The position numbers were made by a program, and so were the translations under genes. 54,761 nt of DNA from Candidatus Gastranaerophilales bacterium. Lineage in GTDB: Bacteria > Cyanobacteriota > Vampirovibrionia > Gastranaerophilales > Gastranaerophilaceae. Positions 32,459 to 40,982 of the stretch are shown one piece after another. Every line of letters begins with the position of its first letter. The stretch's first letter is position 1. The stretch covers positions 1 to 54,761 of the forward strand of contig CANPYC010000012.1 in the NCBI GenBank assembly GCA_947587615.1, given 5' to 3'. The notes under the pieces were generated by a model. That model saw nothing but the letters and a program-made list of their open reading frames with translations, searched no databases and was not told the origin of the DNA.

Positions 32459-34106
32459 CTTTAAAAATTTTCAAATGTCTGTTGTTTCCTTCTCCAACGC
32501 TTGTCGATTTATAGCCATAGGCTTCAACAAGCTCATGCTGCAATTTTCTTGTTTGTGTATCTTGCGGTTCAAGCTCTATTACCTCTGCACCTTCCGATAA
32601 TTTGGCAACTGCCGCATTTGCTTCATCAAGCGCAAGTTCTGTTGTATCTTTGTAATTTGTTAAAGATTGCACTTCTTGATTTTCCTGTGTCAGATTGAGT
32701 GCTTCTTTTAAAACCCGCTGAATTTGGCTCATTGAATTGGTTCTTACAAAAAACACAGGTAAACGGTATTCGTTTGCAGTTGCTAAAATTTTTGTTCCGC
32801 CTTTTGCAAAATTTTTATGCGCAATAACAAAATCCGCTTCTTCAACGTTTCTTACAATTGCAGCGTCTATATCAAGTCTTTCAATAAGTTTATCTACAAT
32901 TGAGCGAGAAACGGCATAAATATAGATTTTTTTATGCTTTTTGTTTTCTTTAATGTATTGGCTTCTGCTAAAGCCGAAGCTTAAAGATGATTTTGCTCCC
33001 TGCTGAACCTTAGACTCCAATTCTTCAACTTTCTTTAGAATATCAACATTTTCTTGCGGTTTTTTTTCTTTATAGTTCCCATCTACTTTTCTTATTTCAG
33101 GACTTATGGGCCATCCTCTTAAAATATAATCAACGGCAGCGGCAGAATCTTTATAAATAGCAAGAGTGTTTCTATCTATAATTTCAATTACGATTTCAAA
33201 AGTAGGTTGTTTTTGTCTTTCTAAGACGGTTTTTTGCGAACCTCTGTGTTTTGCTTCATCATCCCCTAAAGTAACAGTATCAATTCCGCCGATTAAATCC
33301 GATAATGTCGGGTTTTTAATTAAATTATCAAGAGTGTTTCCATGGGCTGTTGCAATAAGCATAACACCACGCTCTGCTATTGTTCTTGCGGCAAAAGCTT
33401 CTGCTTCCGTTCCGATTTCATCAACAACAATAACTTCAGGAGTGTGGTTTTCGACTGCTTCAATCATTATATCTTTTTGGAATTCAGGTTGTGAAACCTG
33501 CATTCTCCTCGCTTTCCCGATTGCAGGGTGAGCAACGTCGCCATCCCCTGCAATTTCATTTGATGTATCAACTACAACAACTCTTTTACCCAGCTCATCT
33601 GCCATAAGGCGGGTAATTTCTCTTAGTTTTGTAGTTTTTCCTACCCCGGGGCGACCGAGGAACAAAATTGATTTATTTTGTACAACAAAATCTTTAATAC
33701 ATTCTATTGTACCTGTTACTACTCTGCCTATTCTGCATGTAAGACCTACGATTTTACCTTGTCTGTTTCTTATCGCACTAATCCTGTGCAATGTGCCTGC
33801 AATCCCCGAGCGGTTATCGGAAGTAAATTCGGGCAGTTGTTTTGTTATAAAATCTATATCATCTCTTGAGATGGTGTCAGAACTTAGAGAGATAATTTTT
33901 CCGTTTCCGAGACGAATTTCAGGTATTCTTCCGATATCAAGCACAATTTCAATTGCGTCATCAAGCATGCTAATATCAATATTTCTTTTGATTTTAGCGG
34001 GTAGGATTTCTATTAACTTTTCAATGTCCGTTTGAAATTGCACTTCACTCATTTTCCTTATTGCCTTATCTGCCTTTTGCCTATCTTCTAATAATATAAT
34101 GCCCAT
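32451..34106 (-). CDS. R3H-domain AAA ATPase, Ycf45/SpoIIIAA-like
   Basis: This 551-residue protein has a SpoIIIAA-like AAA core: Walker A LFLGRPGVGKTTKLREITR near residue 151, Walker B VIVVDEIGTEAEAFAARTIA, and LIATAHGNTLDNLIKNP. A central linker follows, and the C-terminal R3H domain reads LQHELVEAYGYKSTSVGEGN, then NRHLKIF. R3H domains bind single-stranded nucleic acid. This architecture matches plastid/cyanobacterial Ycf45, one reason for the taxonomic suggestion. The start could be ATG 34106 or ATG 34052 (MSEVQFQTD), which has AAGGAAA just ahead. Confidence 0.9.
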   Translation of the reverse strand: MGIILLEDRQKADKAIRKMSEVQFQTDIEKLIEILPAKIKRNIDISMLDDAIEIVLDIGRIPEIRLGNGKIISLSSDTISRDDIDFITKQLPEFTSDNRSGIAGTLHRISAIRNRQGKIVGLTCRIGRVVTGTIECIKDFVVQNKSILFLGRPGVGKTTKLREITRLMADELGKRVVVVDTSNEIAGDGDVAHPAIGKARRMQVSQPEFQKDIMIEAVENHTPEVIVVDEIGTEAEAFAARTIAERGVMLIATAHGNTLDNLIKNPTLSDLIGGIDTVTLGDDEAKHRGSQKTVLERQKQPTFEIVIEIIDRNTLAIYKDSAAAVDYILRGWPISPEIRKVDGNYKEKKPQENVDILKKVEELESKVQQGAKSSLSFGFSRSQYIKENKKHKKIYIYAVSRSIVDKLIERLDIDAAIVRNVEEADFVIAHKNFAKGGTKILATANEYRLPVFFVRTNSMSQIQRVLKEALNLTQENQEVQSLTNYKDTTELALDEANAAVAKLSEGAEVIELEPQDTQTRKLQHELVEAYGYKSTSVGEGNNRHLKIFKDE

Positions 34107-34263
34107 ATTTATTTTTCAATGAACATTTTTAAAAAAAATTGAAACAGTTTGAAATAATGTAATAATCACACTTTTAAGGATATTTATGTGCTAAATTACA
34201 GATAAAACAACTTAATTCAAGACAAGTTTTGTAATTTAACAATAAAATTGATTTTTGCACACC

Positions 34264-35136
34264 TTACAAAATTAAAGCTAAAATCATCAGAATAATTGAG
34301 CCAATTTGCATGCCTGTTGCGGCATATTTTTGAAATTTATTCGCTTCATATAATTTTGCGGTTTGCTGCGCACTTGCTGCTGCTTGAAGTCTTTGAAGTC
34401 TTAAATAGTCGTCATCGGATGAAAAATCTCGCTGAAAAATTTTTCGCTCAAGTCTGTTTAATCTTAAACCAACGGGGTCTTGAGAATAAGTTTTTGAAAA
34501 CAGTGTTGTTTCAAGCCCTGAAAGTTGAATATATACATCGTTATTTTCATATTTATTTTGCGAAGCCATATATTTTTCAATATCTTCGCTCATTTGATAA
34601 GGCTTTTGAGTGTAATAAGAAGGGTCTTTTGCGATTGTATCTTTTTGAGTATAGGCTTTTAGCCTTTCTGTTCTTGAAGCTAAGTTGCCTTCTTGGGTTG
34701 AACCAAATATTTTCTTTTCAAGTCTGTCTAAGCGTTTATATATATTTTCTTTTTCGTAAGTTGTTTGGAACATTTGATATTCAAGAGTGTCAATTTGAGG
34801 ATAATTGATACCTTCATCAGCCATTTGGGTTTTGTCAATTTCATAAGCAGGCTTATTGCTTTCTTCAACGGATTCTAAACCCAACGCTTCATTGAGTTTT
34901 TTAATTCTTTGAGAAATTGAAAGTTTGTCGTTCAAAGAGCCAAAAACGTTGTTTTCAATTCTCGATAAGCGTTTTTGAGTGTCGTCATTTGTGTATTCAA
35001 AGCCCCAGATACTTTGTTCCATTTTTGATAATTGAACATCATCCTCTTGCTGCGCAAATGCCGTATTGAGTGAAATATTAAAGCTCAATATTAAAAATAT
35101 TATTGATATTGTTAGATTTCTTTTGTAATTTTTCAT
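34264..35136 (-). CDS. Exported or membrane-anchored protein with three RLxRLExxxFG repeats
   Basis: This 290-residue protein has a signal peptide (hydrophobic residues 8-28, ending TAFAQQ). Three related units of about 45 residues follow: LSKMEQSIWGFEYTNDDTQK, then RLSRIENNVFG; IDTLEYQMFQTTYEKENIYK, then RLDRLEKKIFG; and LSGLETTLFSKTYSQDPVGL, then RLNRLERKIFQ. Each is a Leu-Glu helix, an aromatic turn and a second RLxRLE helix. The end (IGSIILMILALIL) is a membrane segment, so it would be anchored with repeats outside the cytoplasm. I know of no function. Such repeats seem typical of cyanobacteria-related genomes. Confidence 0.75.
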   Translation of the reverse strand: MKNYKRNLTISIIFLILSFNISLNTAFAQQEDDVQLSKMEQSIWGFEYTNDDTQKRLSRIENNVFGSLNDKLSISQRIKKLNEALGLESVEESNKPAYEIDKTQMADEGINYPQIDTLEYQMFQTTYEKENIYKRLDRLEKKIFGSTQEGNLASRTERLKAYTQKDTIAKDPSYYTQKPYQMSEDIEKYMASQNKYENNDVYIQLSGLETTLFSKTYSQDPVGLRLNRLERKIFQRDFSSDDDYLRLQRLQAAASAQQTAKLYEANKFQKYAATGMQIGSIILMILALIL

Positions 35137-35209
35137 ATTTGATATTATATCAATTGTTTAATGATTTTTTAGCGGAAGTAAGTATAATAATTTATTATAC
35201 TTTTCGGGG

Positions 35210-36712
35210 TTAAACTTTTTGAGCGGTTTTTTCTTCCACTAAGCTTTGCGCTAAATTGACAAGAGTACTTTTATATTGTTCGCATTTTTCTTTGGTTTTA
35301 GCTTCAAAACGAAGCGTGAATACCGGTTCTGTGTTGCTCTGGCGAATAAGAGCAAACCCGTCTTGAAAGATTATTCTTAAACCGTCTATTGTAATAATTT
35401 CTTTAATTTTTGAATTGAATAATTCATCATTAACTTTATCTCTCAAACTTTGTAAAACTTCTTTTTTAAATTCATTAGGACAGCTAAGGCGAATTTCATC
35501 CGATAAAACAACCTTGTCGAATGCTTCAAGCATATCTGTTAATTTAAAGTCGGGATTTTTTTGTTTATTTTTTGCAACAATTTCAATCAATCTGCAACCG
35601 GCATAAATTGCGTCATCATAACCGTAGTATCTGTCTTTAAAGAATGTATGACCCGACATTTCACCTGCTAAAAGTGCTTCAACTTCTCTCATTTTAGATT
35701 TTATATAGCCATGCCCTGTTTTCGTCATAACGGCTTTACCTCCAAGTTCTTCTATTGTATCATAGAGAACTTGAGAACATTTTACCTCAGAAACTATTGT
35801 CGGTTTTTCGTTGTGGATTTTTAGAGTTTCAATTAAATCGGTTGCATATATTAAAAGAAGCTTATCACCTGAAATTATTTCACCGTTTGAACCGATTGCG
35901 CCTATTCTATCCGAGTCGCCATCGAATGCTATACCAAAATCCGCTTTTTGTTTAACTACTTCTTTTCTTATGTCATCCAGCGTTTTAATATCGGAAGGGT
36001 TCGGATGATGGTTAGGGAAGCTGCCATCCGGAGTTGAATAAAGTTCAATAACTTCACAACCCAAATCACGGTATAATTTTGGTGCAACAATACCGCCTGT
36101 TGCATTGGCGCTATCAACAACGATTTTAATATTGTTTCCGATTTTACCGAACATATCTTGAATTTTATCCTGATAATTTGAAATTATGTCGTATTCTTTA
36201 CAAAAACCGTTTATTATTTGCCTGTAACCGCTGCTTTGCTCTTGAAGCTCTATTGTTAATCTTTTTACTTCTTTTATTTGCTCTTCGCTTAAACTTTGAC
36301 GATTAAAAGTCATCTTTAAACCGTTATACTCTTTGGGGTTGTGGGAAGCTGTTATAATTAAAGCGCCCGCTACTTTTTTATTTTCCGTTATTTCAGGGTC
36401 GATTTTTGCAAACTCGCTGAAATAGCCTAAAGGAGTAGGTGCTAAACCTAAATCTAAAACATTTGCGCCCATTGAATTAACCCCTTGAATAACAGCTCTT
36501 TTAAGCTCGTTAGAGTGCGTTCTTGCATCCATACAAACACTAAAAAGTAATTCTCTGGGGAGTTTTTGATTACCTGTTTTTTTAAACTCCTCTAAAACAA
36601 AAGCAACATAGCCCTTAGCCGCACAAAAGAATACTTCCGAATTAACTTCACTTGGAAATAACCCTCTTATGTCATTTTTGCCGAATGCTTTTGTATTTAT
36701 GCTGTTATCCAT
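35210..36712 (-). CDS. Phosphomannomutase/phosphoglucomutase
   Basis: This 500-residue member of the alpha-D-phosphohexomutase family has ALIITASHNPKEYNGLKMTF with the phospho-Ser, the metal loop GIAFDGDSDRIGAIG, the sugar loop LLAGEMSGHTFFK, and the phosphate loop IRQSNTEPVFTLRFEAKT. It interconverts hexose 1- and 6-phosphates for sugar nucleotides. The GEMSGH loop fits the AlgC/ManB type with dual glucose/mannose specificity. It has its own AAGGAG site and is followed 73 bases later by the repeat-protein gene. Confidence 0.92.
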   Translation of the reverse strand: MDNSINTKAFGKNDIRGLFPSEVNSEVFFCAAKGYVAFVLEEFKKTGNQKLPRELLFSVCMDARTHSNELKRAVIQGVNSMGANVLDLGLAPTPLGYFSEFAKIDPEITENKKVAGALIITASHNPKEYNGLKMTFNRQSLSEEQIKEVKRLTIELQEQSSGYRQIINGFCKEYDIISNYQDKIQDMFGKIGNNIKIVVDSANATGGIVAPKLYRDLGCEVIELYSTPDGSFPNHHPNPSDIKTLDDIRKEVVKQKADFGIAFDGDSDRIGAIGSNGEIISGDKLLLIYATDLIETLKIHNEKPTIVSEVKCSQVLYDTIEELGGKAVMTKTGHGYIKSKMREVEALLAGEMSGHTFFKDRYYGYDDAIYAGCRLIEIVAKNKQKNPDFKLTDMLEAFDKVVLSDEIRLSCPNEFKKEVLQSLRDKVNDELFNSKIKEIITIDGLRIIFQDGFALIRQSNTEPVFTLRFEAKTKEKCEQYKSTLVNLAQSLVEEKTAQKV

Positions 36713-36785
36713 AACTTCTCCTTAGCCTTTTATTATAAGATTATATAATAAAAATTTAATTGTAGCATTTTTCCTTAATTAATTG

Positions 36786-36791
36786 TATAAT
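36786..36791 (+). promoter_or_regulatory. -10 box six bases before an ATG (probable leaderless start)
   Basis: TATAAT is followed by AGCATT and then ATG at 36798, so the predicted transcription start falls on or next to the A of the start codon. No ribosome binding site is present. The -35 region is weak (TTGTAG at 36760). Confidence 0.5.
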
Positions 36792-36797
36792 AGCATT

Positions 36798-37721
36798 ATG
36801 GAAAATGAAATTATTATAACAAGGGAACAATTTGATAATTTACTTGAATTATCCGAAATTGAAATTGCGGCAGATACACAGGAGGACTGTCAGGAATTAA
36901 TCTCAAGAGCGCTTATTGCCTTAGAGCGTAAATTAAACTTTTTCAACTATTCTCTGAGCTTTTTTACGGCGGAAACAACAAATGTTTTAATTGTTGATGA
37001 TACGGAATTATCAATATTCCAACTTACGACCATGCTTCAAAAAATCGGCATGAACGTTTATGTTGCAAGAAGCAAAGAAGAAGCCTTAGCGGAATTTAAA
37101 AAGAAAAGCTTTGAATTTTTGGTGCTTGACCTTTATTTGCCCGACTGTACAGATGGTTTTGACTTAATTAAAGAAGCAAATAAAATTAAAAACGAAGAAA
37201 ACAGAGATTTTAAAATTATTGCAATTTCAGGAACAGACAACCCTCAAATTGTTCAAGAAGCCTATAAACTTGAAATTGACGAGTTTATCTCAAAAGCTCC
37301 TCAATGGCATGAAAAAATATTGAAATATATCTCAAACACTACAAACAAAATCTCAAATGATGAATATACAAGATATTACATTAACAACAATATTTGCGCT
37401 TTAACTTTATATAAAGTTAACAATGAAAAATATGTTGATAAAATTGTAAAAGAAGTTAATGCAAATGTTTTAACGGGAAAACAACACATAATCTTCAATA
37501 TGGAACATATTAAAATATTCTCGGATAACTATGCAAATTTATTCTCAGAGGTTTATAAAGCAACAAGCACAAAAGACGGTATGTTTATTTTGGTTAAACC
37601 TTGCGAAGATGTTATAAAAGCTCTTGATTTTGTATTTTTATCAGACGCTATTCAAGTATTTAATTCAATTGAAGAAGCAATTGAATTTATACAACTGAAC
37701 AGTTTTAATTTTGATGAATAA
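36798..37721 (+). CDS. Response regulator: receiver domain fused to a STAS-like domain
   Basis: From ATG 36798 the protein has 307 residues. Residues 1-58 are a helical region. Residues 60-183 form a receiver domain with the acidic pair VDD (67-68), phospho-acceptor Asp111 in FLVLDLYLPD, Ser144 in AISGT and Lys166. Residues 195-307 look like a STAS fold: NICALTLYKVNN, GKQHIIFNMEHIKIFSDNYA and FVFLSDAIQVFNSIEEAIEF, the anti-sigma-antagonist pattern. There is no DNA-binding domain, so output is probably by protein partner binding. No kinase gene adjoins. The in-frame TTG at 36783 lies within the promoter. Confidence 0.82.
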   Translation: MENEIIITREQFDNLLELSEIEIAADTQEDCQELISRALIALERKLNFFNYSLSFFTAETTNVLIVDDTELSIFQLTTMLQKIGMNVYVARSKEEALAEFKKKSFEFLVLDLYLPDCTDGFDLIKEANKIKNEENRDFKIIAISGTDNPQIVQEAYKLEIDEFISKAPQWHEKILKYISNTTNKISNDEYTRYYINNNICALTLYKVNNEKYVDKIVKEVNANVLTGKQHIIFNMEHIKIFSDNYANLFSEVYKATSTKDGMFILVKPCEDVIKALDFVFLSDAIQVFNSIEEAIEFIQLNSFNFDE

Positions 37722-37744
37722 GTAAAATAAAAGTTAAAAATTAA

Positions 37745-37784
37745 ATATGCGAGAGTGTTATATTTATTAAATACTCTCGCATAT
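37745..37784. terminator. Hairpin terminator between convergent genes
   Basis: ATATGCGAGAGT / ACTCTCGCATAT forms a perfect 12-bp stem with a 16-base loop. It lies between the receiver-STAS stop and the ferritin stop. T-rich DNA on both sides suggests it serves both strands. Confidence 0.8.
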
Positions 37785-37805
37785 TTGTAATTAATCTTTT
37801 TTACC

Positions 37806-38315
37806 TTATCCTATAACGGGTGCAGTGAATGTTCTTTGAGCCAGTTCTTTATCAAGAGCATAAAGAGCGTGTTTATCATTTCCTATCATTTCAAGTTGTG
37901 CTAAAACACCGCCAACGTTTGATTCTTCTTCAACTTGTTCTTTAATATACCAGTTAATTAAAATCATCGCAGCTCTGTCGTTTGTTTCTTGAGCAACATC
38001 AGCTAAAGCATTAATTCTTGAAGTTACATATTGCTCATGAGCTAAAATAGCTTTAAATACTTCATAAGGACTTTGCCAATCACATTGCGGTTTATCAATT
38101 GCTTCTAAGGTAACTTTTCCGCCCCTTTCAATAACATAATCAAACATACCCATAGCATGAGCGTGCTCTTCCTGTATTTGAACATCCATCCAATTAACAA
38201 AACCTTGCAAATTTAAGTTTGCAAAATATGCTTTCATAGATAAATAAAGGTATTCGGAATACAATTCCTTGTTAATTTGATCTAAAAAAGCACTTTGCAT
38301 TTTTTCGCTTATCAT
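37806..38315 (-). CDS. ftnA: Bacterial non-haem ferritin
   Basis: This 169-residue protein is a four-helix ferritin: INKELYSEYLYLSMKAYFAN, QIQEEHAHAMGMFDYVIERG, and NWYIKEQVEEESNVGGVLAQ contain the expected Glu and His ferroxidase ligands. It oxidises and stores iron in a 24-subunit shell and suits the rubrerythrin in this window as an oxygen-stress partner. A strong AGGAGG site precedes the ATG. Confidence 0.96.
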   Translation of the reverse strand: MISEKMQSAFLDQINKELYSEYLYLSMKAYFANLNLQGFVNWMDVQIQEEHAHAMGMFDYVIERGGKVTLEAIDKPQCDWQSPYEVFKAILAHEQYVTSRINALADVAQETNDRAAMILINWYIKEQVEEESNVGGVLAQLEMIGNDKHALYALDKELAQRTFTAPVIG

Positions 38316-38416
38316 AAAAATTCCTCCTTTTTTCTTTTAAAGTAGCACAAAAATAAAAAATAATAATCGAAAATATATTATCTTTTAACTTAAAAAAAAT
38401 TAACTCTATTTCAAAT

Positions 38417-39373
38417 TTAAGCGTTAAATATTTTGCCTGATACACTGAAACCATCTTCGTTTGAATAATAAACACTCAAATTTAAATCTTCAATGTTATG
38501 ATAACCTTTTTCTAAAACCGTATCTAAAAGAGTTTTAATATAGTTATATGCTTCGTTTTTATTAGGGTCATTCTTTTCAATAAGCGAATTTTTAACTATA
38601 TCAAGCAAATTTGAATAATTATCGCTATCATCAATTCTTTCTAAATCGAGCCCCGTAAGTTCTAAAACCTCCTTCTTGGCACGCATTTTTGCAACCGAAT
38701 AATGGTCTAAATTTTCGCTGTTTTGAAAAGTCCAATAAAAAAGCTCTTTAGAATTATTATTTGAATTAATAATATCATTAATTCTTTTTAAAATTTCACT
38801 GTCAATATTTCCCCCGCCTTTAACTTCAGCTTGATAAGTATAAGGATTAAAAGAAAAAATTAAACTGTCATTATCGCTAAGCTCAATGCCATTATTTTTA
38901 AGCAAATTTTGCATTTGATTTTTTAGAATGTTATTACTTTCAAGGTGTTCTTGTTTGGTATAATCATCCCATTTAGCTTCATCAAATTCCAAACGGGGGT
39001 CTAATCTGTTTGCACATCCGATTGTTCCAAATAAAACAGCATTTAGCTCATTTTCAAACATTGCATAAGTTTCAGGGTCTTTCCATCTTTTTGTAAAAGC
39101 AACATCTGATGTTTTAAAATATTTTTCACAGAGATATTGATGAACTTCATCTTTACTTTTACATTTCGAGCGAATTTCTTGCGCTATCGGGGCTAGGTAT
39201 TCATCAAGCTTTCTTAAGGCAAGATTTTCTTCGCTGTATGGGTTTTCGTTATAATGATGAAGCGAATTTGAGTTATCGTTATACCTGTCAACCATTTGCT
39301 GATAATGGTCTTGAGGAGTATCAGGCGAGTATCTTCCTTGAATGTTGTAATAGTTATAAAAACCAACTGTCAT
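38417..39373 (-). CDS. Unrecognised 318-residue protein
   Basis: I cannot assign this protein with confidence. It lacks a signal peptide and starts with Tyr/Asn-rich sequence (FYNYYNIQGRYSPDTPQDHY). A helical middle contains MFENELNAVLFGTIGCANRL, then DPRLEFDEAKWDDY. A section reading NGIELSDNDSLIFSFNPYTY, then AEVKGGG resembles the DUF4885-type layout I vaguely remember (GIxLxxNxxLxFxxDPYxYxxxVxG). The C-terminus is helical and ends GFSVSGKIFNA. It is a single gene with AAAGGA ahead of the ATG, about 100 bases upstream of the ferritin gene on the same strand. Confidence 0.7.
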   Translation of the reverse strand: MTVGFYNYYNIQGRYSPDTPQDHYQQMVDRYNDNSNSLHHYNENPYSEENLALRKLDEYLAPIAQEIRSKCKSKDEVHQYLCEKYFKTSDVAFTKRWKDPETYAMFENELNAVLFGTIGCANRLDPRLEFDEAKWDDYTKQEHLESNNILKNQMQNLLKNNGIELSDNDSLIFSFNPYTYQAEVKGGGNIDSEILKRINDIINSNNNSKELFYWTFQNSENLDHYSVAKMRAKKEVLELTGLDLERIDDSDNYSNLLDIVKNSLIEKNDPNKNEAYNYIKTLLDTVLEKGYHNIEDLNLSVYYSNEDGFSVSGKIFNA

Positions 39374-39504
39374 AAATAAATCCTTTTATAAAAAATTAAT
39401 TCCCTTTTTAAATATTTTAATACCATTCTAATTTATACAATTTAAGAAAAACAGATGAAGTTAAGCATTGGTTTAAATGCTATAATATTAAAAATATTAT
39501 AGGT

Positions 39505-40947
39505 ATGGATATGAAAGAAAATCTGTTTTATAAAAGAACAAAAATTGTCGCTACAATCGGCCCTGCAATTGATAGTGAAGAGGTGCTTGAGCAATTAATA
39601 AATAAAGGAGTCAATGTTTTTCGCTTAAATACTTCGCATGGAGATATTGAGAGCCATAGAGCAAGCATTATAAAAATAAGAAATGTAATTAAAAAAATTT
39701 CAAAACAAGTGGCAATAATGATTGACCTGCAAGGCCCTAAAATTAGAGTAGGCGCACTAAATTCGGATATTGAACTACAAGAAGGAGATTGCGCAATATT
39801 TTCTCCCATAAAAGAACATAAAGATAATATAATTCCGATTGATTATGAAGGAATTACAAAAGACGTTGAAAAAGGAAGTAAAATTTTACTTGATGACGGT
39901 AAAATTCAAGCAATAGTTGAAAAAGTCGAAGATAATAAAGTTTATGTAAAAATTACAAACGGAGGAGTTTTAAAATCAAGAAAAGGTCTAAATATCCCCG
40001 GTTCAACAAACAGCCTTGAAGCCGTTACGGATAAAGACATTGAATTTATTAAATTTGCAATTGAGCAACAAGCGGACTACATTGCCCTTTCTTTTGTAAG
40101 ACAAAAAGAAGATGTACTTTTAGCTAAAAAATATATTAACGATTTTGGTTCTGATATTCCCGTTATATCCAAGCTTGAAAAACCGCAGGCAATTGAAAAC
40201 CTTGAAGAAATTGTTTCAGTTTCAGATTGCATTATGGTAGCAAGAGGAGATTTAGGAATTGAGCTATCCCCCGTTGAAGTGCCGATTTGCCAAAAGAAAA
40301 TTATAGAAGAATGTACAAAACAGAAAAAACCCGTAATTGTTGCAACTCAAATGCTTGAAAGTATGATTGAAAACCCGATACCGACAAGAGCGGAAAGCTC
40401 GGATGTTGCAAACGCTATATTGGATGGGGCGGATGCTGTTATGTTGAGCGGTGAAACATCTGTCGGAAAATTTGCAGTTAATGCCGTTGAAACAATGTCT
40501 AATATTGCTCATAGCGTTGAAAACAGCGGATTTTACAAGTTTGATAGGGATTTTGAAATTTGTGAAGAATATGCACTGACTCGCCAATCAATTGCTTTTG
40601 GTGCGGATAAAATGCTAAAATATGTTGACGCTAAGGCAATTTTAAGTTTTTCATACTATGGTTATTCAACAAGACTTATGTCAAAATTAAAACCTTGCGC
40701 CCCTATTATTCTTGTATCAAATAATGAAAAAACCTGTAAAAAAATGGCGCTAAATTGGGGTGTTTATCCTTTTTATAAAAATTGGGATGATGTTTTGGAT
40801 AATAATTTAATTGTTAAAATTGATAGTTTTCTTATAAATGAAGTCGGATTAAAAAGAGGGGATTACGTTATTATAACGGGTTCTGCTCCAAAATTAATTT
40901 CAGGGGGTACGAATTTTATTCGTGTTCATAAGATTGAATGCAATTAG
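39505..40947 (+). CDS. pyk: Pyruvate kinase
   Basis: This 480-residue protein has TKIVATIGPAIDS, FRLNTSHGD, MIDLQGPKIRVG, ISKLEKPQAIENLEEIV and the active-site MVARGDLGIELSPVEVP, then KPVIVATQMLESMIENPIPT and SGETSVGKFAVNAV. It transfers phosphate from phosphoenolpyruvate to ADP, the final step of glycolysis. A TATAAT box lies at 39481-39486, and a short leader with a weak ribosome site follows. ATG 39505 and ATG 39511 are both possible. Confidence 0.96.
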   Translation: MDMKENLFYKRTKIVATIGPAIDSEEVLEQLINKGVNVFRLNTSHGDIESHRASIIKIRNVIKKISKQVAIMIDLQGPKIRVGALNSDIELQEGDCAIFSPIKEHKDNIIPIDYEGITKDVEKGSKILLDDGKIQAIVEKVEDNKVYVKITNGGVLKSRKGLNIPGSTNSLEAVTDKDIEFIKFAIEQQADYIALSFVRQKEDVLLAKKYINDFGSDIPVISKLEKPQAIENLEEIVSVSDCIMVARGDLGIELSPVEVPICQKKIIEECTKQKKPVIVATQMLESMIENPIPTRAESSDVANAILDGADAVMLSGETSVGKFAVNAVETMSNIAHSVENSGFYKFDRDFEICEEYALTRQSIAFGADKMLKYVDAKAILSFSYYGYSTRLMSKLKPCAPIILVSNNEKTCKKMALNWGVYPFYKNWDDVLDNNLIVKIDSFLINEVGLKRGDYVIITGSAPKLISGGTNFIRVHKIECN

Positions 40948-40982
40948 TGAGTGTAATTGACTGAAGGCAATTTAGGTTAACT

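Noticed and set aside
34192-34238. 9-bp inverted repeat (TAAATTACA / TGTAATTTA) upstream of the R3H ATPase region
   Set aside because: The arms are short, AT-rich and about 29 bases apart; this is expected by chance in such DNA.
38417-39373. DUF4885 family assignment
   Set aside because: Only a vague resemblance in one segment; left as unrecognised.
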